Assembly (NCBI GenBank): GCA_026416535.1
Contig: JAOAFA010000060.1
Span: 1 to 64,000, forward strand
Direction: 5' to 3'
Length of the DNA stretch: 64,000 nt
Source of the DNA: Deltaproteobacteria bacterium
GTDB taxonomy: Bacteria > Myxococcota > SpSt-1050
In this document: positions 36,838-46,653 of the stretch, in pieces
Numbering within the stretch: the first letter of the stretch is position 1
Layout of the letters: every line of letters starts with the position of its first letter
Program-made: the position numbers and the translations under genes
The notes under the pieces: generated by a model
Seen by the model: the letters and a program-made list of their open reading frames with translations, nothing else
What the model was told of the DNA's origin: nothing
Database searches by the model: none

Positions 36838-37638
36838 TTATAAACACATCTTTTACTGCAAAACAGCTACAAAACAACCACATGCCAGACGGTTATGGGC
36901 TCTTTGCCTCAATTCTGCCCAGAATAGCTTATCGAAATAATTATGAGCCTTGTTCTTCTTAGCATACTAATCTCTTTTATACACAAAAAATAGAGAACAA
37001 AGGGCTGGGACTTCACTTTTTACGGGTATCAATTCATTCAATCATTCGCTCTAACTTAGAACAACCTAGGTCTGACCACAAGGGCAATTTTTGGATATTT
37101 GGTACTGCGCAATGGATACACTAACTATTATTACATCTCTAGTTTCCCATCGGTTAAGAACTAATAACATAACATCTGTCAAATCATAGTATGACATTTG
37201 GCATTATGATACTAAACTTCTGCCTGACTTGTTTCGAAGATTTAAAATCCCTCTCCACGCCTTTACTCTCAATTCCAACCTCCTAATTTCAATATTCACC
37301 TCTTCTTGAACAACATCTCATATCAAACCATATCTTTATTCCCATACTTTTAAGCCAAAACTCACTCGCGCAGTTTATTGCCAATACCTCAAATGCAAGA
37401 TTCAATCATAAGTAGTGTGTACGTACCATAACAAAGCAAAATGTCAGTGGACTCACTGCCAATATAGCTCAACCATAGGCATTTGCCTCCTGATTGTTTA
37501 AATAAGAAGATTTTCTCCACTATCCTTGTAGTGAATTCCCTATTTCTCACTTATACCTATACCTTGAATGTTAACATTTCTGCTCGAGGGAATACTATAA
37601 CATCTCTGCTTTACAACAACACACTTATCAATTTATAG
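36838..37638. other. Long intergenic stretch, no recognisable gene
   Basis: About 800 bp, stop-rich in every frame, without RNA-like structure that I can recognise. It includes TATGACATTTGGCATTATGATAC near 37190, loosely like the IS-end motifs elsewhere and like a half-site (ATGATACT) of the 27.3-kb palindrome. Probably decayed mobile DNA. Confidence 0.3.
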
Positions 37639-37667
37639 TTGCAAAAGTGTAAACTACCTGTTAAAAT
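37639..37667 (+). promoter_or_regulatory. Putative promoter of the Cys-rich lipoprotein
   Basis: TTGCAA (37639-37644), 17 nt, TAAAAT (37662-37667), followed by AAAGGAGG and the ATG at 37695. Confidence 0.45.
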
Positions 37668-37694
37668 TTAAATTGCACATAAAGGAGGTAAAAA

Positions 37695-39470
37695 ATGCAA
37701 CTTAGATTTTTTATTATTGTGTTTATAATATTTATAAGCGCCTGTGGGAGCTCCGTAAGTGAGTCAGAGAAAGATTTTGGTTTAAAGGACGTTACACTAA
37801 ATGATGTTGCCCAATTAGGCGATTTAGAAGACGAGACAAAAGACGGCATTTCTGATACCAATGGTGCAGATGGGTTGCAAGATGTAAAGGATGAAATTAC
37901 AATCGACGAGGGAGTTAGCGATGCTGTGACTACAGACGAGGGAGTTACACAAGATATCTTACCAGACAGCATCCAGGATATTGAATGGAAAGACATTTCA
38001 GATAGAGATGTTTCTACGCAGGATATCTACGAAGATGTGGTGCAAGACAGCGGGTTTGTAGACACGGGCGTAGATGGCGGAGGCGATATCATTGAAGATG
38101 TGGGCTCACCATACTGCAAACTAGGGGATAAAAAACAATACAAATGCGATAATGGAGATCTGATCGACTACTGTGTTTGTGAGAACACAGGATGTAAACC
38201 TCACTGTGACAAGATTGGGACAGATAGTGAAGGTTGGTATGATTGCAAAGGGCAACTTATCAGATGGGCAGACTGCGCAAAGTGCAATGTATATTGTGGA
38301 GCTCTTGGTACTAAAGGAGAGGGTTGGTATTCTGATTGTGGCGGTCTAATCAAATGGGACAAGTGTGCGCCTGATTGGTTTTGCCTCGAAAACCCTGGGG
38401 CAAGATGTGGATTCCCATGCACTGATTCATGCGATTGTCCAGAGGACAAACCGCTCTGTATAAATGGTAAGTGTGAGAACTCACCCATATTGCACTGCAC
38501 TAACGACAATCTGTGTCCCTGCGGCTACTATTGCCTCAATGGATTGTGTAAAAGTGGAATGACCCAATGTAGAAATAGCTGTGACTGCAAGGAGGGTTAC
38601 ATATGTGTAAACAATGTTTGTAGAGAAAAATTGAATAATAATTGTTCCAATGAGCCATGTCCATGTAATTCATATTGTGTAAAGAGTCATTTGGGGGTCG
38701 ACACTTGCCAAAAAGGATGCCTTGACAACTGCGACTGTCCTCCCTATGCCCCTATCTGCTCTGGTGGTGTTTGTCTCTCAGAACTCATATTTGATTGCAA
38801 AGATGACGATAGGAACTGTCCCTGCGGTTATAGATGTATTTATGGCGAATGTGTCAAGTCTAATGAATTCTGTAACAACTCATGTGAATGTAAAAATCCC
38901 CTAAGACAGGTATGTATCAACGAGGTATGTACCGACCCTGTAACTACTTGTAAAAATGATTCAGAATGCCCTTGTGGGTTATTTTGTGAAAAAGGCTATT
39001 GTGTATCTAAAACCCAGTGTAAATCTTCATGTGATTGCAAATCAAACGAGATCTGTAAAAACGGTATCTGTGAGACTTACAATAGTGGTTTAGAATGCAA
39101 GAGCAATCTTGATTGTCCCTGTAAACATATCTGTACAAACGGGTTGTGCATCGTTGGAGAACCAATAAAATGTCAATACTCCTGTGACTGTCCAGAAGAG
39201 ATGATATGCCCAAGTGGAACTTGCGAACAATATGTTACTTATAAATGTACAAAGGATACCGATTGCCTCTGTGGGCAATATTGTAACATTTCAGGTATAG
39301 TTGGCTATTGCGTTACCGGATGTAATGACCCCTGTGACTGTCCTATTGATGCTCCATATTGCATAAATAATAATTGTATCTCCGGAGATATACTACCGAT
39401 AAGCTGTAAAAGCAATAAAGATTGCAAATGTAATGAGACTTGCAAAGATGGTATGTGTATCCCATTCTAA
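37695..39470 (+). CDS. Large Cys-rich repeat lipoprotein
   Basis: A 591-aa lipoprotein (lipobox ISACGSS) with an Asp-rich linker of about 120 residues. A WAP/EGF-like pair follows (HCDKIGTDSEGWYDC and YCGALGTKGEGWYSDC). After that come roughly ten alternating modules of about 35 residues with the pattern CPCGxxCxxGxC or CDCxxxxxCxxGxC, giving several dozen Cys. The protein must fold in an oxidising compartment and is probably displayed on the outer membrane. No enzyme motif is seen. It stands alone between two long gene-free stretches and has its own promoter. Confidence 0.75.
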   Translation: MQLRFFIIVFIIFISACGSSVSESEKDFGLKDVTLNDVAQLGDLEDETKDGISDTNGADGLQDVKDEITIDEGVSDAVTTDEGVTQDILPDSIQDIEWKDISDRDVSTQDIYEDVVQDSGFVDTGVDGGGDIIEDVGSPYCKLGDKKQYKCDNGDLIDYCVCENTGCKPHCDKIGTDSEGWYDCKGQLIRWADCAKCNVYCGALGTKGEGWYSDCGGLIKWDKCAPDWFCLENPGARCGFPCTDSCDCPEDKPLCINGKCENSPILHCTNDNLCPCGYYCLNGLCKSGMTQCRNSCDCKEGYICVNNVCREKLNNNCSNEPCPCNSYCVKSHLGVDTCQKGCLDNCDCPPYAPICSGGVCLSELIFDCKDDDRNCPCGYRCIYGECVKSNEFCNNSCECKNPLRQVCINEVCTDPVTTCKNDSECPCGLFCEKGYCVSKTQCKSSCDCKSNEICKNGICETYNSGLECKSNLDCPCKHICTNGLCIVGEPIKCQYSCDCPEEMICPSGTCEQYVTYKCTKDTDCLCGQYCNISGIVGYCVTGCNDPCDCPIDAPYCINNNCISGDILPISCKSNKDCKCNETCKDGMCIPF

Positions 39471-39800
39471 GGTTTATCCCCACTTTACTTCTTAATGCCC
39501 TTTATGAAAAAAGAAAGAGAACCCTACTTTAGAAAAGCCATTAATAATAAAGCTAACGGGTTTACTACAAAATAAAATTAGCCTGTCTTTTGGCTTTCCA
39601 TCCTCGGAGATGTCATTCCTAAAGTCAAGTCACATATTTTTACCAAATTTAAAATGACACATACCTCATACCTTTTCTCCGTGGGTAATTTAATGCTGGT
39701 TTGTACTACTCTTTCGCCCTTTTTTCTCCCCAACTTCATCAATCCTAAATACTAAAAATTCTTTTGTTTCTGCCTCAAAATTATTCTTTGCCTCTGTCTT
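39471..39800. other. Intergenic stretch with an IS-end-like repeat
   Basis: Non-coding DNA. Bases 39632-39660 contain CACATATTTTTACC followed by AAATTTAAAATGACAC, the inverted complement of the GTGACATTTTAAA motifs at 40005-40051, so it looks like one end of an old insertion sequence. Confidence 0.35.
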
Positions 39801-39990
39801 CTAAGAGTATGATAATTCTTTACCTTCCCATAAAATCCCTATTCTCCCATCCAAAAGTTCGCATATCTCTACTCACCTCCCCCAGAAACTCCCTATCCCG
39901 TTAAATGGAAGTATTTGATAAATCCTTCTACAGAATCTAACGGTATTTTCCTTATCCATCTTTCTTGCCAGTTTTGTTGAAAAGATTCAG
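39801..39990 (-). pseudogene. Decayed transposase C-terminus
   Basis: On the minus strand 39869-39801 reads EICELLDGRIGILWEGKEL and then stops, matching the closing beta-strands of integrase-core transposases (ERLDG...YxGKxL). A coding-like fragment FQQNWQERW lies further upstream in another frame. Frameshifts and stops show it is dead. IS-end-like repeats lie on both sides. Confidence 0.35.
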
Positions 39991-40004
39991 AGACCTGACA
40001 AAAA

Positions 40005-40051
40005 GTGACATTTCAAATTAGTAATATCCTGTGACATTTTAAAATAGTAAC
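40005..40051 (+). repeat. Tandem IS-end-like repeats
   Basis: Two direct copies with a 26-bp period: GTGACATTTCAAATTAGTAA at 40005 and GTGACATTTTAAAATAGTAA at 40031. Related words occur at 5437 (same orientation) and 39632-39660 (inverted). They resemble transposase-binding terminal repeats of an insertion sequence. Confidence 0.4.
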
Positions 40052-40109
40052 CACACTAATTAAGATTTTTATTGTAAAAAATCAAAATGTATGTAAAGAA
40101 ATCGATCGC

Positions 40110-40388
40110 ATGATATTTGAGCGAGTCCTAATCTTTGTTATTTTGGTTTTTATACTCAATTGTAGTGAGCCATGTCTTGATCTTGCAAATCGGATTTGTG
40201 ATTGTGAACCGACGGCAAACAGAAGAAACACATGTAAAAATACGTTTGTAAGAAATAATCCTGTGTCAATATCTGAAGGTGATGAGAAGAGGTGTGAAGA
40301 ACTACTCAAGACTTGTAATTGTGAAGCACTTAAGAAAGGTGAGTATAGTGCTTGTGGTCTATCTAGATCACCATTGGCGGAAGAATAA
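40110..40388 (+). CDS. Small Cys-rich lipoprotein
   Basis: A 92-aa exported protein with a lipobox-like FILNCSE and ten Cys in the mature part and lipobox together (CLDLANRICDCEPTANRR, CKN, RCEELLKTCNCEAL, ACGL). Even Cys spacing suggests disulfides or metal binding. The pattern is one I associate with small lipoproteins of Myxococcota-like genomes, but no function is known. No clear ribosome-binding site is seen. It is convergent with the GHL10 gene and ends at the adjacent base. Confidence 0.6.
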   Translation: MIFERVLIFVILVFILNCSEPCLDLANRICDCEPTANRRNTCKNTFVRNNPVSISEGDEKRCEELLKTCNCEALKKGEYSACGLSRSPLAEE

Positions 40389-41885
40389 CTATTTCCACCC
40401 CATTGGAGGTATATAAGCCTTTTCTTTAAAAGGACCGTTTCTAAGTTCGTCAAAGTAATTATGCTGTCTTAGAAGTGCATAGTTGTATATTGCCATCCCT
40501 TGTGCCCCAATCTTCCGTAGGTATTCTATCTCTTGAACCATCTCCGAGAATGTAAGGGTATCAGTCTCATTCCTCGGATAAACATGGAGACCTGCAAAAA
40601 GAAATCTATTGTGTGAATTTGACATAAAATCAGAAGCCAAGGTGGCATAATCTGCCCTCTGCCCAGGGGGATTCGTCATCGGCCAATAAATCATCGGGGA
40701 TATGGCATCTATGATGCCAAGCTTCATCCAGTTTTGTGAATCCTGATAGTAATCTGAATATCCCTGCGACACATTTGTCCATCCCCATTTGTTTCTATAA
40801 ATACCCCACACAGCCGCTGTAACCTTCAGCATGGGTTTTATTGATATTATACTCTCATAAGCTCTGCTCAAAAATTCTGTTACTTGAGATCTTTGCCAAT
40901 CCTCTCTCGTAAGTGAACTGTCTTTTGATTTTGCCTCATTGAATCTTGTGTTTGAGACAGGATCATATGAATAATTTGGACCCGGATATCTAATGTAGTC
41001 GAAATGTATTCCATCTACATTGTACCTAAGAGCTATCTCCGAGACAACATTTATTATGTGGTCCCATACAGCAGGATTCCCTGGTGTAGCAAATACATAA
41101 GAGCTATTAAGTGCCATTCTATTGCCATTCGAATCTACTACTAACCACTCTGGATGAGACAGATAGATGTGCCTTGGAAGGCTTTCAGATGGAGGAGTAG
41201 TACCACTCCACATTGTAAATGTATTTATCCACGCGTGTATCTCTAATCCATTTTTGTGTGCTTCTTCTATGGCTACTTTAAGTGGATCCCAGCCAGGATC
41301 GACGCCGAGTGTCCCTGTGAATTCTTGTGCCCAGGGTTCGTAGCTAGATCTATAGTATGCATCTGCACGCCCCCTCACCTGAAAATAGACCATATTGAAG
41401 TTTGCTTCAGCTATGTTTTTCATAATGGTTGCAATCGATTGGGGACCTGTAGCCTTGCTTTTGTCAAAGTCCCATCGCGTTACCCAGACGGCTCTTGCCT
41501 CATAATTTACATCCCCAGTATCAGTTATTATATCTCCCATATTGTTTACATCTTCATTCGCATCTATTACCTCACCGACATCCATATATCCTTCATCTTG
41601 TAAAGATGTGTCTTCTAAATATACATCGGTTGAAGTCTTGACATCTAATTCATCTGTTACTGTATCTAGTATGGATATATCCTCCTCGAAACCTCCCTCA
41701 TAAGTTATGTCACTGATTTCCTCAAAATCCCCTTCTTCACGGGTATCTAAGCTCAACAGGTCTTTGAAGACAACATCGTTAGATATGGCATCTAATTCCT
41801 CTTTTTTTCCCTCATCGCCACAATTTAGTAAGAGAATGGTAGTTATGATTAAGATTATAACTCTATTGGTGTGCCTTTTCTGCAT
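40389..41885 (-). CDS. GHL10-type (DUF187) glycosidase-like lipoprotein
   Basis: A 498-aa lipoprotein (lipobox LLNCGDE) with an Asp/Glu-rich linker to about residue 130. A GHL10/DUF187 barrel follows: RAVWVTRWDFDKS, NFNMVYFQVRGRADAYYRS, GLEIHAWINTFT, YNVDGIHFDYIRYPGP (the conserved D-G-hh-x-D-Y-x-R motif) and a downstream AISPMIYWP. Related proteins act on peptidoglycan-like or other glycans, for example amidase-denuded murein. It overlaps the upstream TPR gene by 23 bp. GGGAG lies before the ATG. Confidence 0.88.
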   Translation of the reverse strand: MQKRHTNRVIILIITTILLLNCGDEGKKEELDAISNDVVFKDLLSLDTREEGDFEEISDITYEGGFEEDISILDTVTDELDVKTSTDVYLEDTSLQDEGYMDVGEVIDANEDVNNMGDIITDTGDVNYEARAVWVTRWDFDKSKATGPQSIATIMKNIAEANFNMVYFQVRGRADAYYRSSYEPWAQEFTGTLGVDPGWDPLKVAIEEAHKNGLEIHAWINTFTMWSGTTPPSESLPRHIYLSHPEWLVVDSNGNRMALNSSYVFATPGNPAVWDHIINVVSEIALRYNVDGIHFDYIRYPGPNYSYDPVSNTRFNEAKSKDSSLTREDWQRSQVTEFLSRAYESIISIKPMLKVTAAVWGIYRNKWGWTNVSQGYSDYYQDSQNWMKLGIIDAISPMIYWPMTNPPGQRADYATLASDFMSNSHNRFLFAGLHVYPRNETDTLTFSEMVQEIEYLRKIGAQGMAIYNYALLRQHNYFDELRNGPFKEKAYIPPMGWK

Positions 41886-42363
41886 TTATGCTCTCCCAAA
41901 TCTTTATGAGTCTCTTAAACCTTTCATCACTGTGGAGTCCTGATAAATCCGGATCACTGTTTAGTCTCCTAATATCAGAAAACCCATTTAAGATAGACTG
42001 TTCAAGATAAAACAAGGCAGTCTCCTTATGGTCAAGGATCGCATGCACCCTCGCAATTTCGTACAGGGATAGTGGATCCTTGGGTTTGATCGACGCGGCA
42101 GCATAAAACTCGTTGAGTGCCTCATGATAGTATGTAGTGGCTAAAAATACATTGCCAAGATTAAATCTTGCCAAATAGCACTCGGGGCATATCTGGGCTG
42201 CTCTCTGGAATATCTTCCCTGCAAGATGGAGATTGTTACTCTTTGCCTCTCTGAGTCCTCTATCAACAAGCCTCTTTGCCCTTGATTCGGGATTGAAGAC
42301 GGCGATTAGTATAAATAATAATAAACCTAACGTTAGTAAAAGAATCTTCCTGAAAGGGAGCAT
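41863..42363 (-). CDS. Membrane-anchored TPR protein
   Basis: A 166-aa protein with one N-terminal membrane helix (about 7-23) and three TPR-like units (GKIFQRAAQICPECYLARFN, LGNVFLATTYYHEALNEF and LYEIARVHAILDHKETALFYL), ending in a helical cap. It probably scaffolds other proteins on the periplasmic face. GGAGG sits only one base before the ATG, too close for an ideal ribosome-binding site, so the start is not certain. It overlaps the GHL10 gene by 23 bp, suggesting joint expression. Confidence 0.75.
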   Translation of the reverse strand: MLPFRKILLLTLGLLLFILIAVFNPESRAKRLVDRGLREAKSNNLHLAGKIFQRAAQICPECYLARFNLGNVFLATTYYHEALNEFYAAASIKPKDPLSLYEIARVHAILDHKETALFYLEQSILNGFSDIRRLNSDPDLSGLHSDERFKRLIKIWESINAEKAHQ

Positions 42364-42547
42364 ACCTCCAACTTATATCACAATAATTAATTATTTTCAA
42401 ATCTCTGCGAAACCATTTCTAAAAATTATAGCACATAGTTTTTACACTACAACAGGTCTAGTTTGAGTTTTGACCATCCTTTTTTGTCTTGAAATAAGAT
42501 TATTTTGGTATTAGAGTTTAATATTCAATATCCTCGTGAGGATTATA

Positions 42548-43651
42548 ATGAGAATTAGTGTTCTCATTGTGCTTTGTTTGTTATTGATCGGGTGTAGTAA
42601 AAGTAAGGAAATTAACATAGTTTATTCTTCTGATATTTGGGGAGAGACTTCGCATTGTGGATGTCCGGGTCATCCTGTAGGCGGTATTGCAAGGAAGTTC
42701 TCCTTTATTAAGGAGGTTCGCAGGTATCACAGAGGTGTCTACTATTTTGAGATTGGAGACACATTTTTTAAACCCGGTATTAATAATGAGCAGATAAAAT
42801 CAGAAATCCCCAAGGTAGATATGTATATTAGTATCTTTAACAGAATGGGATTGGATGTGTTTGTCCCAGGTGAAGTTGACCTTTTAGCTGGGGTGGATTA
42901 TTTAAGAGATAGATTAGCAAAACAGAAATTTAGGGTTGTCTTGTCCAATCTCACAAAGAAAGGGGCAAAAGACACTGTTTTTGACAGATACTTTGTTGAT
43001 AAACGGTATGGTTATAAGATATGTGTCTTTGGTCTAATCTCACCCGAGTTATATAAGAGCGAAGTGTATGAGATATTAGACCCTGTGGCTGTCGCAAGAG
43101 ACCTTTTAAACGAATTTAAAAAGTCAAGGTGTGACTTCAACGTCTTACTTTCACACCTGGGATACAATGAGGACATAAAACTTTTAGCTGAGATACCAGA
43201 TTCGGGATTGAGCCTACTTATTGGCTCACATGATGGTGGATGGATGAGTTCTCCAAGAAGAGACGGAGATGTAATCGTAGTTTATGGTTACCGCCGGGGA
43301 CAGGCTGTCGGGCATATAGGTTTTGTCGGTTCACTGAATATAAGGATGATGAAGGACGCCACTCGCATAGTTGAAAACAAAAAGACAATTGCAAAACTCG
43401 AGAGAGAATTGTTGAGTATAATTAAACCTGCGGGGGAGAATGATCCAGAGGAGTTTTTTAAAAACGACTCTAACACGCTATTTAAGATAAGGATGCTAAA
43501 AGAGCAGATTGTAGAACTTAAGAAAAATGCTGAAATAAATCCAGCCACAGCCTATTATTTTAATAGGATGGTCTCAATGGACTCTATGTATGAGGATGAC
43601 AAGGAGATAGAAGAGATAGTCAAAAAGGCAGAATCAAACTTTGTGAGGTGA
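42548..43651 (+). CDS. UshA-like metallophosphatase lipoprotein with CGC motif
   Basis: A 367-aa lipoprotein (lipobox LLIGCSKS) of the calcineurin-like/5'-nucleotidase kind, with only the N-terminal metal-binding domain. Near residue 40 it has HCGCPGHPVGGIARK where UshA has its DxH metal motif. GDTFFKPG, VPGEVDLL (in place of GNHE/D) and LSHLGYNED follow. This matches the UshA-like '(seleno)protein' subfamily, here with Cys instead of selenocysteine. The metal site is therefore altered and the activity uncertain. The ATG at 42548 is preferred because GAGG precedes it; an upstream GTG at 42536 is in frame. Followed by DUF1385 six bases on. Confidence 0.75.
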   Translation: MRISVLIVLCLLLIGCSKSKEINIVYSSDIWGETSHCGCPGHPVGGIARKFSFIKEVRRYHRGVYYFEIGDTFFKPGINNEQIKSEIPKVDMYISIFNRMGLDVFVPGEVDLLAGVDYLRDRLAKQKFRVVLSNLTKKGAKDTVFDRYFVDKRYGYKICVFGLISPELYKSEVYEILDPVAVARDLLNEFKKSRCDFNVLLSHLGYNEDIKLLAEIPDSGLSLLIGSHDGGWMSSPRRDGDVIVVYGYRRGQAVGHIGFVGSLNIRMMKDATRIVENKKTIAKLERELLSIIKPAGENDPEEFFKNDSNTLFKIRMLKEQIVELKKNAEINPATAYYFNRMVSMDSMYEDDKEIEEIVKKAESNFVR

Positions 43652-43657
43652 TAATGT

Positions 43658-44668
43658 ATGAATAAGATAAATGTTGGAGGACAGGCCGTTATTGAGGGTG
43701 TAATGATGAGGAGTCCAAGGGCTTTTGCTATTGCTGTCAGGAGACCTGATAATAGGATTGAGTTATCCATAAGAAAATGGGTATCAATATGGGAGAAGTT
43801 GAGGTTCTTGAGGCTCCCTTTTATGAGGGGTTCTGTTGTTTTATTAGAGACACTATTTAATGGAATATCGGCGCTTAATTTCTCAGCCAAGGTGAACATG
43901 CCTGAGGAGAACAAAGATAAAAAACAGTCCGATATGGCAATTATACTTACTATGATTATAGCATTTGGGATAGGATTATTTCTTTTTGTGGTTTTACCTC
44001 ACTACCTCACGATTTTCTTTTCAAACATAGCTGGAAACGAGCTTGATGTATCAAGCGTCATGTTTCATATAGTAGATGGAATTATCAAAGTAGGCATTTT
44101 CTTATTATATATATACCTCATTTCACAAATGAAGGACATAAAGAGAGTGTTTATGTACCATGGAGCCGAACATAAATCCATATTTGCCTATGAGAATGGT
44201 GAAGATCTTACAATAGAGAACGTCAGGAAGTATATTACCTACCATCCAAGGTGTGGCACATCATTTTTACTTATAGTTATATTGGTCTCAATCTTTGTAT
44301 TTGCAGTGATCTTCCCTTTTGTCCCCAAGATCTTCACAAACAAGTGGTTAAACAATGCAATTATGGTACTAATAAAAATTATACTTTTGTTACCCATCGC
44401 CGGCATATCATACGAGTTTTTGAAATTTTCGTCAAAGTATCAGGGCAACATCATTCTTAAAATGCTAATTTACCCTGGTCTTCTTCTTCAACGAATAACT
44501 ACAAGACCTCCCACGGAAGATATGCTGGAGGTGGCCATAATCTCAATATTAGCTGTTCTTAAGGAGGAGGAGAACCCTCAGGATCATGCCAGGATAATGA
44601 CATTTGACAGCCTTGAGGATTTTAAAAGTAGATATCTTATTCTTCAGACCGATGCTGTAGATCATTAG
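43658..44668 (+). CDS. DUF1385 membrane protein (YqhQ-like)
   Basis: A 336-aa DUF1385 protein. VGGQAVIEGVMMRSP lies at the very N-terminus; YHGAEHKSIFAYENGE and YHPRCGTSFLL are the conserved family segments between about four or five membrane helices. The function is not settled. It lies just before prfA and prmC, an arrangement seen in many bacteria, and the four genes 42548-46644 probably form one operon. Confidence 0.92.
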   Translation: MNKINVGGQAVIEGVMMRSPRAFAIAVRRPDNRIELSIRKWVSIWEKLRFLRLPFMRGSVVLLETLFNGISALNFSAKVNMPEENKDKKQSDMAIILTMIIAFGIGLFLFVVLPHYLTIFFSNIAGNELDVSSVMFHIVDGIIKVGIFLLYIYLISQMKDIKRVFMYHGAEHKSIFAYENGEDLTIENVRKYITYHPRCGTSFLLIVILVSIFVFAVIFPFVPKIFTNKWLNNAIMVLIKIILLLPIAGISYEFLKFSSKYQGNIILKMLIYPGLLLQRITTRPPTEDMLEVAIISILAVLKEEENPQDHARIMTFDSLEDFKSRYLILQTDAVDH

Positions 44669-44719
44669 CTGAAATCCCAAAAACTATAATCTTTGTCCAT
44701 TTAGAAGAGGTCTTTAGAT

Positions 44720-45787
44720 ATGTATGAGAAGCTTTTAGAGATTGAGAAAAGATTTGAGGAGCTCTCTCAAAGACTTATAGATACTCAATTGATGGAAAAT
44801 AGGCAAGAATATGAAAAGGTAGCAAAGGAAAGGGCTCAGCTTGAACCAATAATCGAAAAGTTTCGCCTTTTAAAAAGCAAAGAAAAAGAATTAGAAGATG
44901 CCAAGGAGATGTTATCTTCTTCAGAACCCGAGATAAAAGAATTGGCAAAACAAGAGATCGATCTACTCGCGGCTGACATAGAGAGATTAAAAGATGAGAT
45001 AAAGGTTCTTCTTCTACCTAAGGATCCAAATGATGAAAAGAACGTAATACTCGAGATCAGGGCAGGGACAGGAGGAGAGGAGGCATCGCTATTTGCTAGT
45101 GACCTTTTTAGGATGTATACAAGGTATGCGGATTCTAAGAATTGGAAGGTAGAAATCCTCTCTATGAACACTACAGGTCTTAGGGGAATTAAAGAGGTTA
45201 TTGCGATGATCTCGGGTGAAAATGTATATTCTAGTTTAAAATACGAAAGCGGTGTTCATAGAGTTCAGCGGGTTCCTATTACTGAAGCCTCGGGGAGGAT
45301 ACATACTTCAACAGCAACTGTGGCTGTACTGCCGGAAGCCGATGAGATTGATATCAAAATAGACGAAAAAGATATTGAAGTCGAGGTATGTAGGGCATCA
45401 GGTCCGGGTGGACAAGGAGTCAATACCACAGATTCTGCGGTAAGAATCGTACACAAACCAACTGGAATTGTGGTTAGCTGTCAGGATGAGAGATCACAGC
45501 AAAAAAATAAGGCAAGGGCATTAAAAATACTACGTGCGAGACTTCTTGAGATGGAACGCGAGGCTCAAGAGAGAGAGATTGCAAATGCAAGAAGAAGTCA
45601 AGTTGGAAGTGGGGAGAGAGCAGAAAAGATCAGAACTTATAATTTCCCTCAAAACAGAGTCACCGATCATCGAATCGGCTATACATCTCATAAATTGGAC
45701 TCTATTTTGGATGGAGAGATAGAAGAACTTGTCGTTGCACTTAGAACATATTATCAGGCAGAGGCCCTAAAAAAGGGTAATCAATGA
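44720..45787 (+). CDS. prfA: Peptide chain release factor 1
   Basis: A 355-aa class I release factor recognising UAA/UAG. An N-terminal helical domain is followed by [15 protein letters not shown], the codon-reading region [20 protein letters not shown], and the GGQ motif in [17 protein letters not shown], which triggers peptidyl-tRNA hydrolysis. RF1 rather than RF2 is indicated by the PxT in place of SPF. GAGG lies before the ATG. Its TGA overlaps the ATG of prmC, the enzyme that methylates the GGQ glutamine. Confidence 0.97.
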   Translation: MYEKLLEIEKRFEELSQRLIDTQLMENRQEYEKVAKERAQLEPIIEKFRLLKSKEKELEDAKEMLSSSEPEIKELAKQEIDLLAADIERLKDEIKVLLLPKDPNDEKNVILEIRAGTGGEEASLFASDLFRMYTRYADSKNWKVEILSMNTTGLRGIKEVIAMISGENVYSSLKYESGVHRVQRVPITEASGRIHTSTATVAVLPEADEIDIKIDEKDIEVEVCRASGPGGQGVNTTDSAVRIVHKPTGIVVSCQDERSQQKNKARALKILRARLLEMEREAQEREIANARRSQVGSGERAEKIRTYNFPQNRVTDHRIGYTSHKLDSILDGEIEELVVALRTYYQAEALKKGNQ

Positions 45788-46644
45788 CTCATAGATTGGA
45801 AAAGGGAACAGTTCTTTCTGCCTTGATGTGGGGTTCATCAGAGCTCAAAGGGGCCGGAATAGAGTCTTTCAGGCTTGATTCGGAGATACTTCTTTCAGAG
45901 GTCCTGGGATTATCACGCATACAACTATACATAAACTACGACAGACCAATGAATCAGAGGGAAAAGGAAAGATATTTCTTAATGATAAAGCGAAGAAAGA
46001 GGAGAGAACCGATTGCCTATATACTGAACAAAAAGGAATTCATGTCTCTACAGTTTTATGTAGATAGAAGAGTTCTTATCCCAAGACCTGATACTGAGTG
46101 CATGGTCGAATGGTTATTGAAAAGTGTAGAGATAAGTAAGAACGATAAGATACTCGATTTAGGAACAGGCTCTGGTTGTATTGCAGTCTCTATTCTTAGA
46201 AATACATCATTAAAAAGGATATTTGTATCGGATATATCAGAAGAGGCACTTCTGGTAGCTGATAGGAATTTAAAGGTACTATGTCCAGATAAAGAATACA
46301 TATTGATTCATTCATCACTTTTTGAAAAATTTTCCGATTCCGATTTTGATCTAATAATCAGTAACCCACCTTATATTAAAAGGGAAGATCTAAGGCTTCT
46401 TGCACCTGAAATAACTGAGTTTGAACCAATAGTCGCACTTGACGGTGGGGATAGTGGAGATGAGATTGTTAATAGACTAATTCTCGAATCTTATAGCTAT
46501 CTGAGGAGAGGTGGATTAATCATCTTTGAACACTCAGAGGATTTTGTGTTGCTCGAAAACCTTATAAAAGATAGATTTAGCGTAGTGCATTTAGGAAGAG
46601 ATTATTCAAATAGATATAGATTTACAGTCTTAAGAAGACTGTGA
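45784..46644 (+). CDS. prmC: Release factor glutamine methyltransferase
   Basis: A 286-aa SAM-dependent methyltransferase that modifies the GGQ glutamine of release factors. It has an N-terminal helical domain, then [13 protein letters not shown] motif [14 protein letters not shown] and the glutamine-binding NPPY in [11 protein letters not shown]. It overlaps prfA by 4 bp, the classic arrangement. Confidence 0.96.
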   Translation: MTHRLEKGTVLSALMWGSSELKGAGIESFRLDSEILLSEVLGLSRIQLYINYDRPMNQREKERYFLMIKRRKRREPIAYILNKKEFMSLQFYVDRRVLIPRPDTECMVEWLLKSVEISKNDKILDLGTGSGCIAVSILRNTSLKRIFVSDISEEALLVADRNLKVLCPDKEYILIHSSLFEKFSDSDFDLIISNPPYIKREDLRLLAPEITEFEPIVALDGGDSGDEIVNRLILESYSYLRRGGLIIFEHSEDFVLLENLIKDRFSVVHLGRDYSNRYRFTVLRRL

Positions 46645-46653
46645 GAGATAGTT

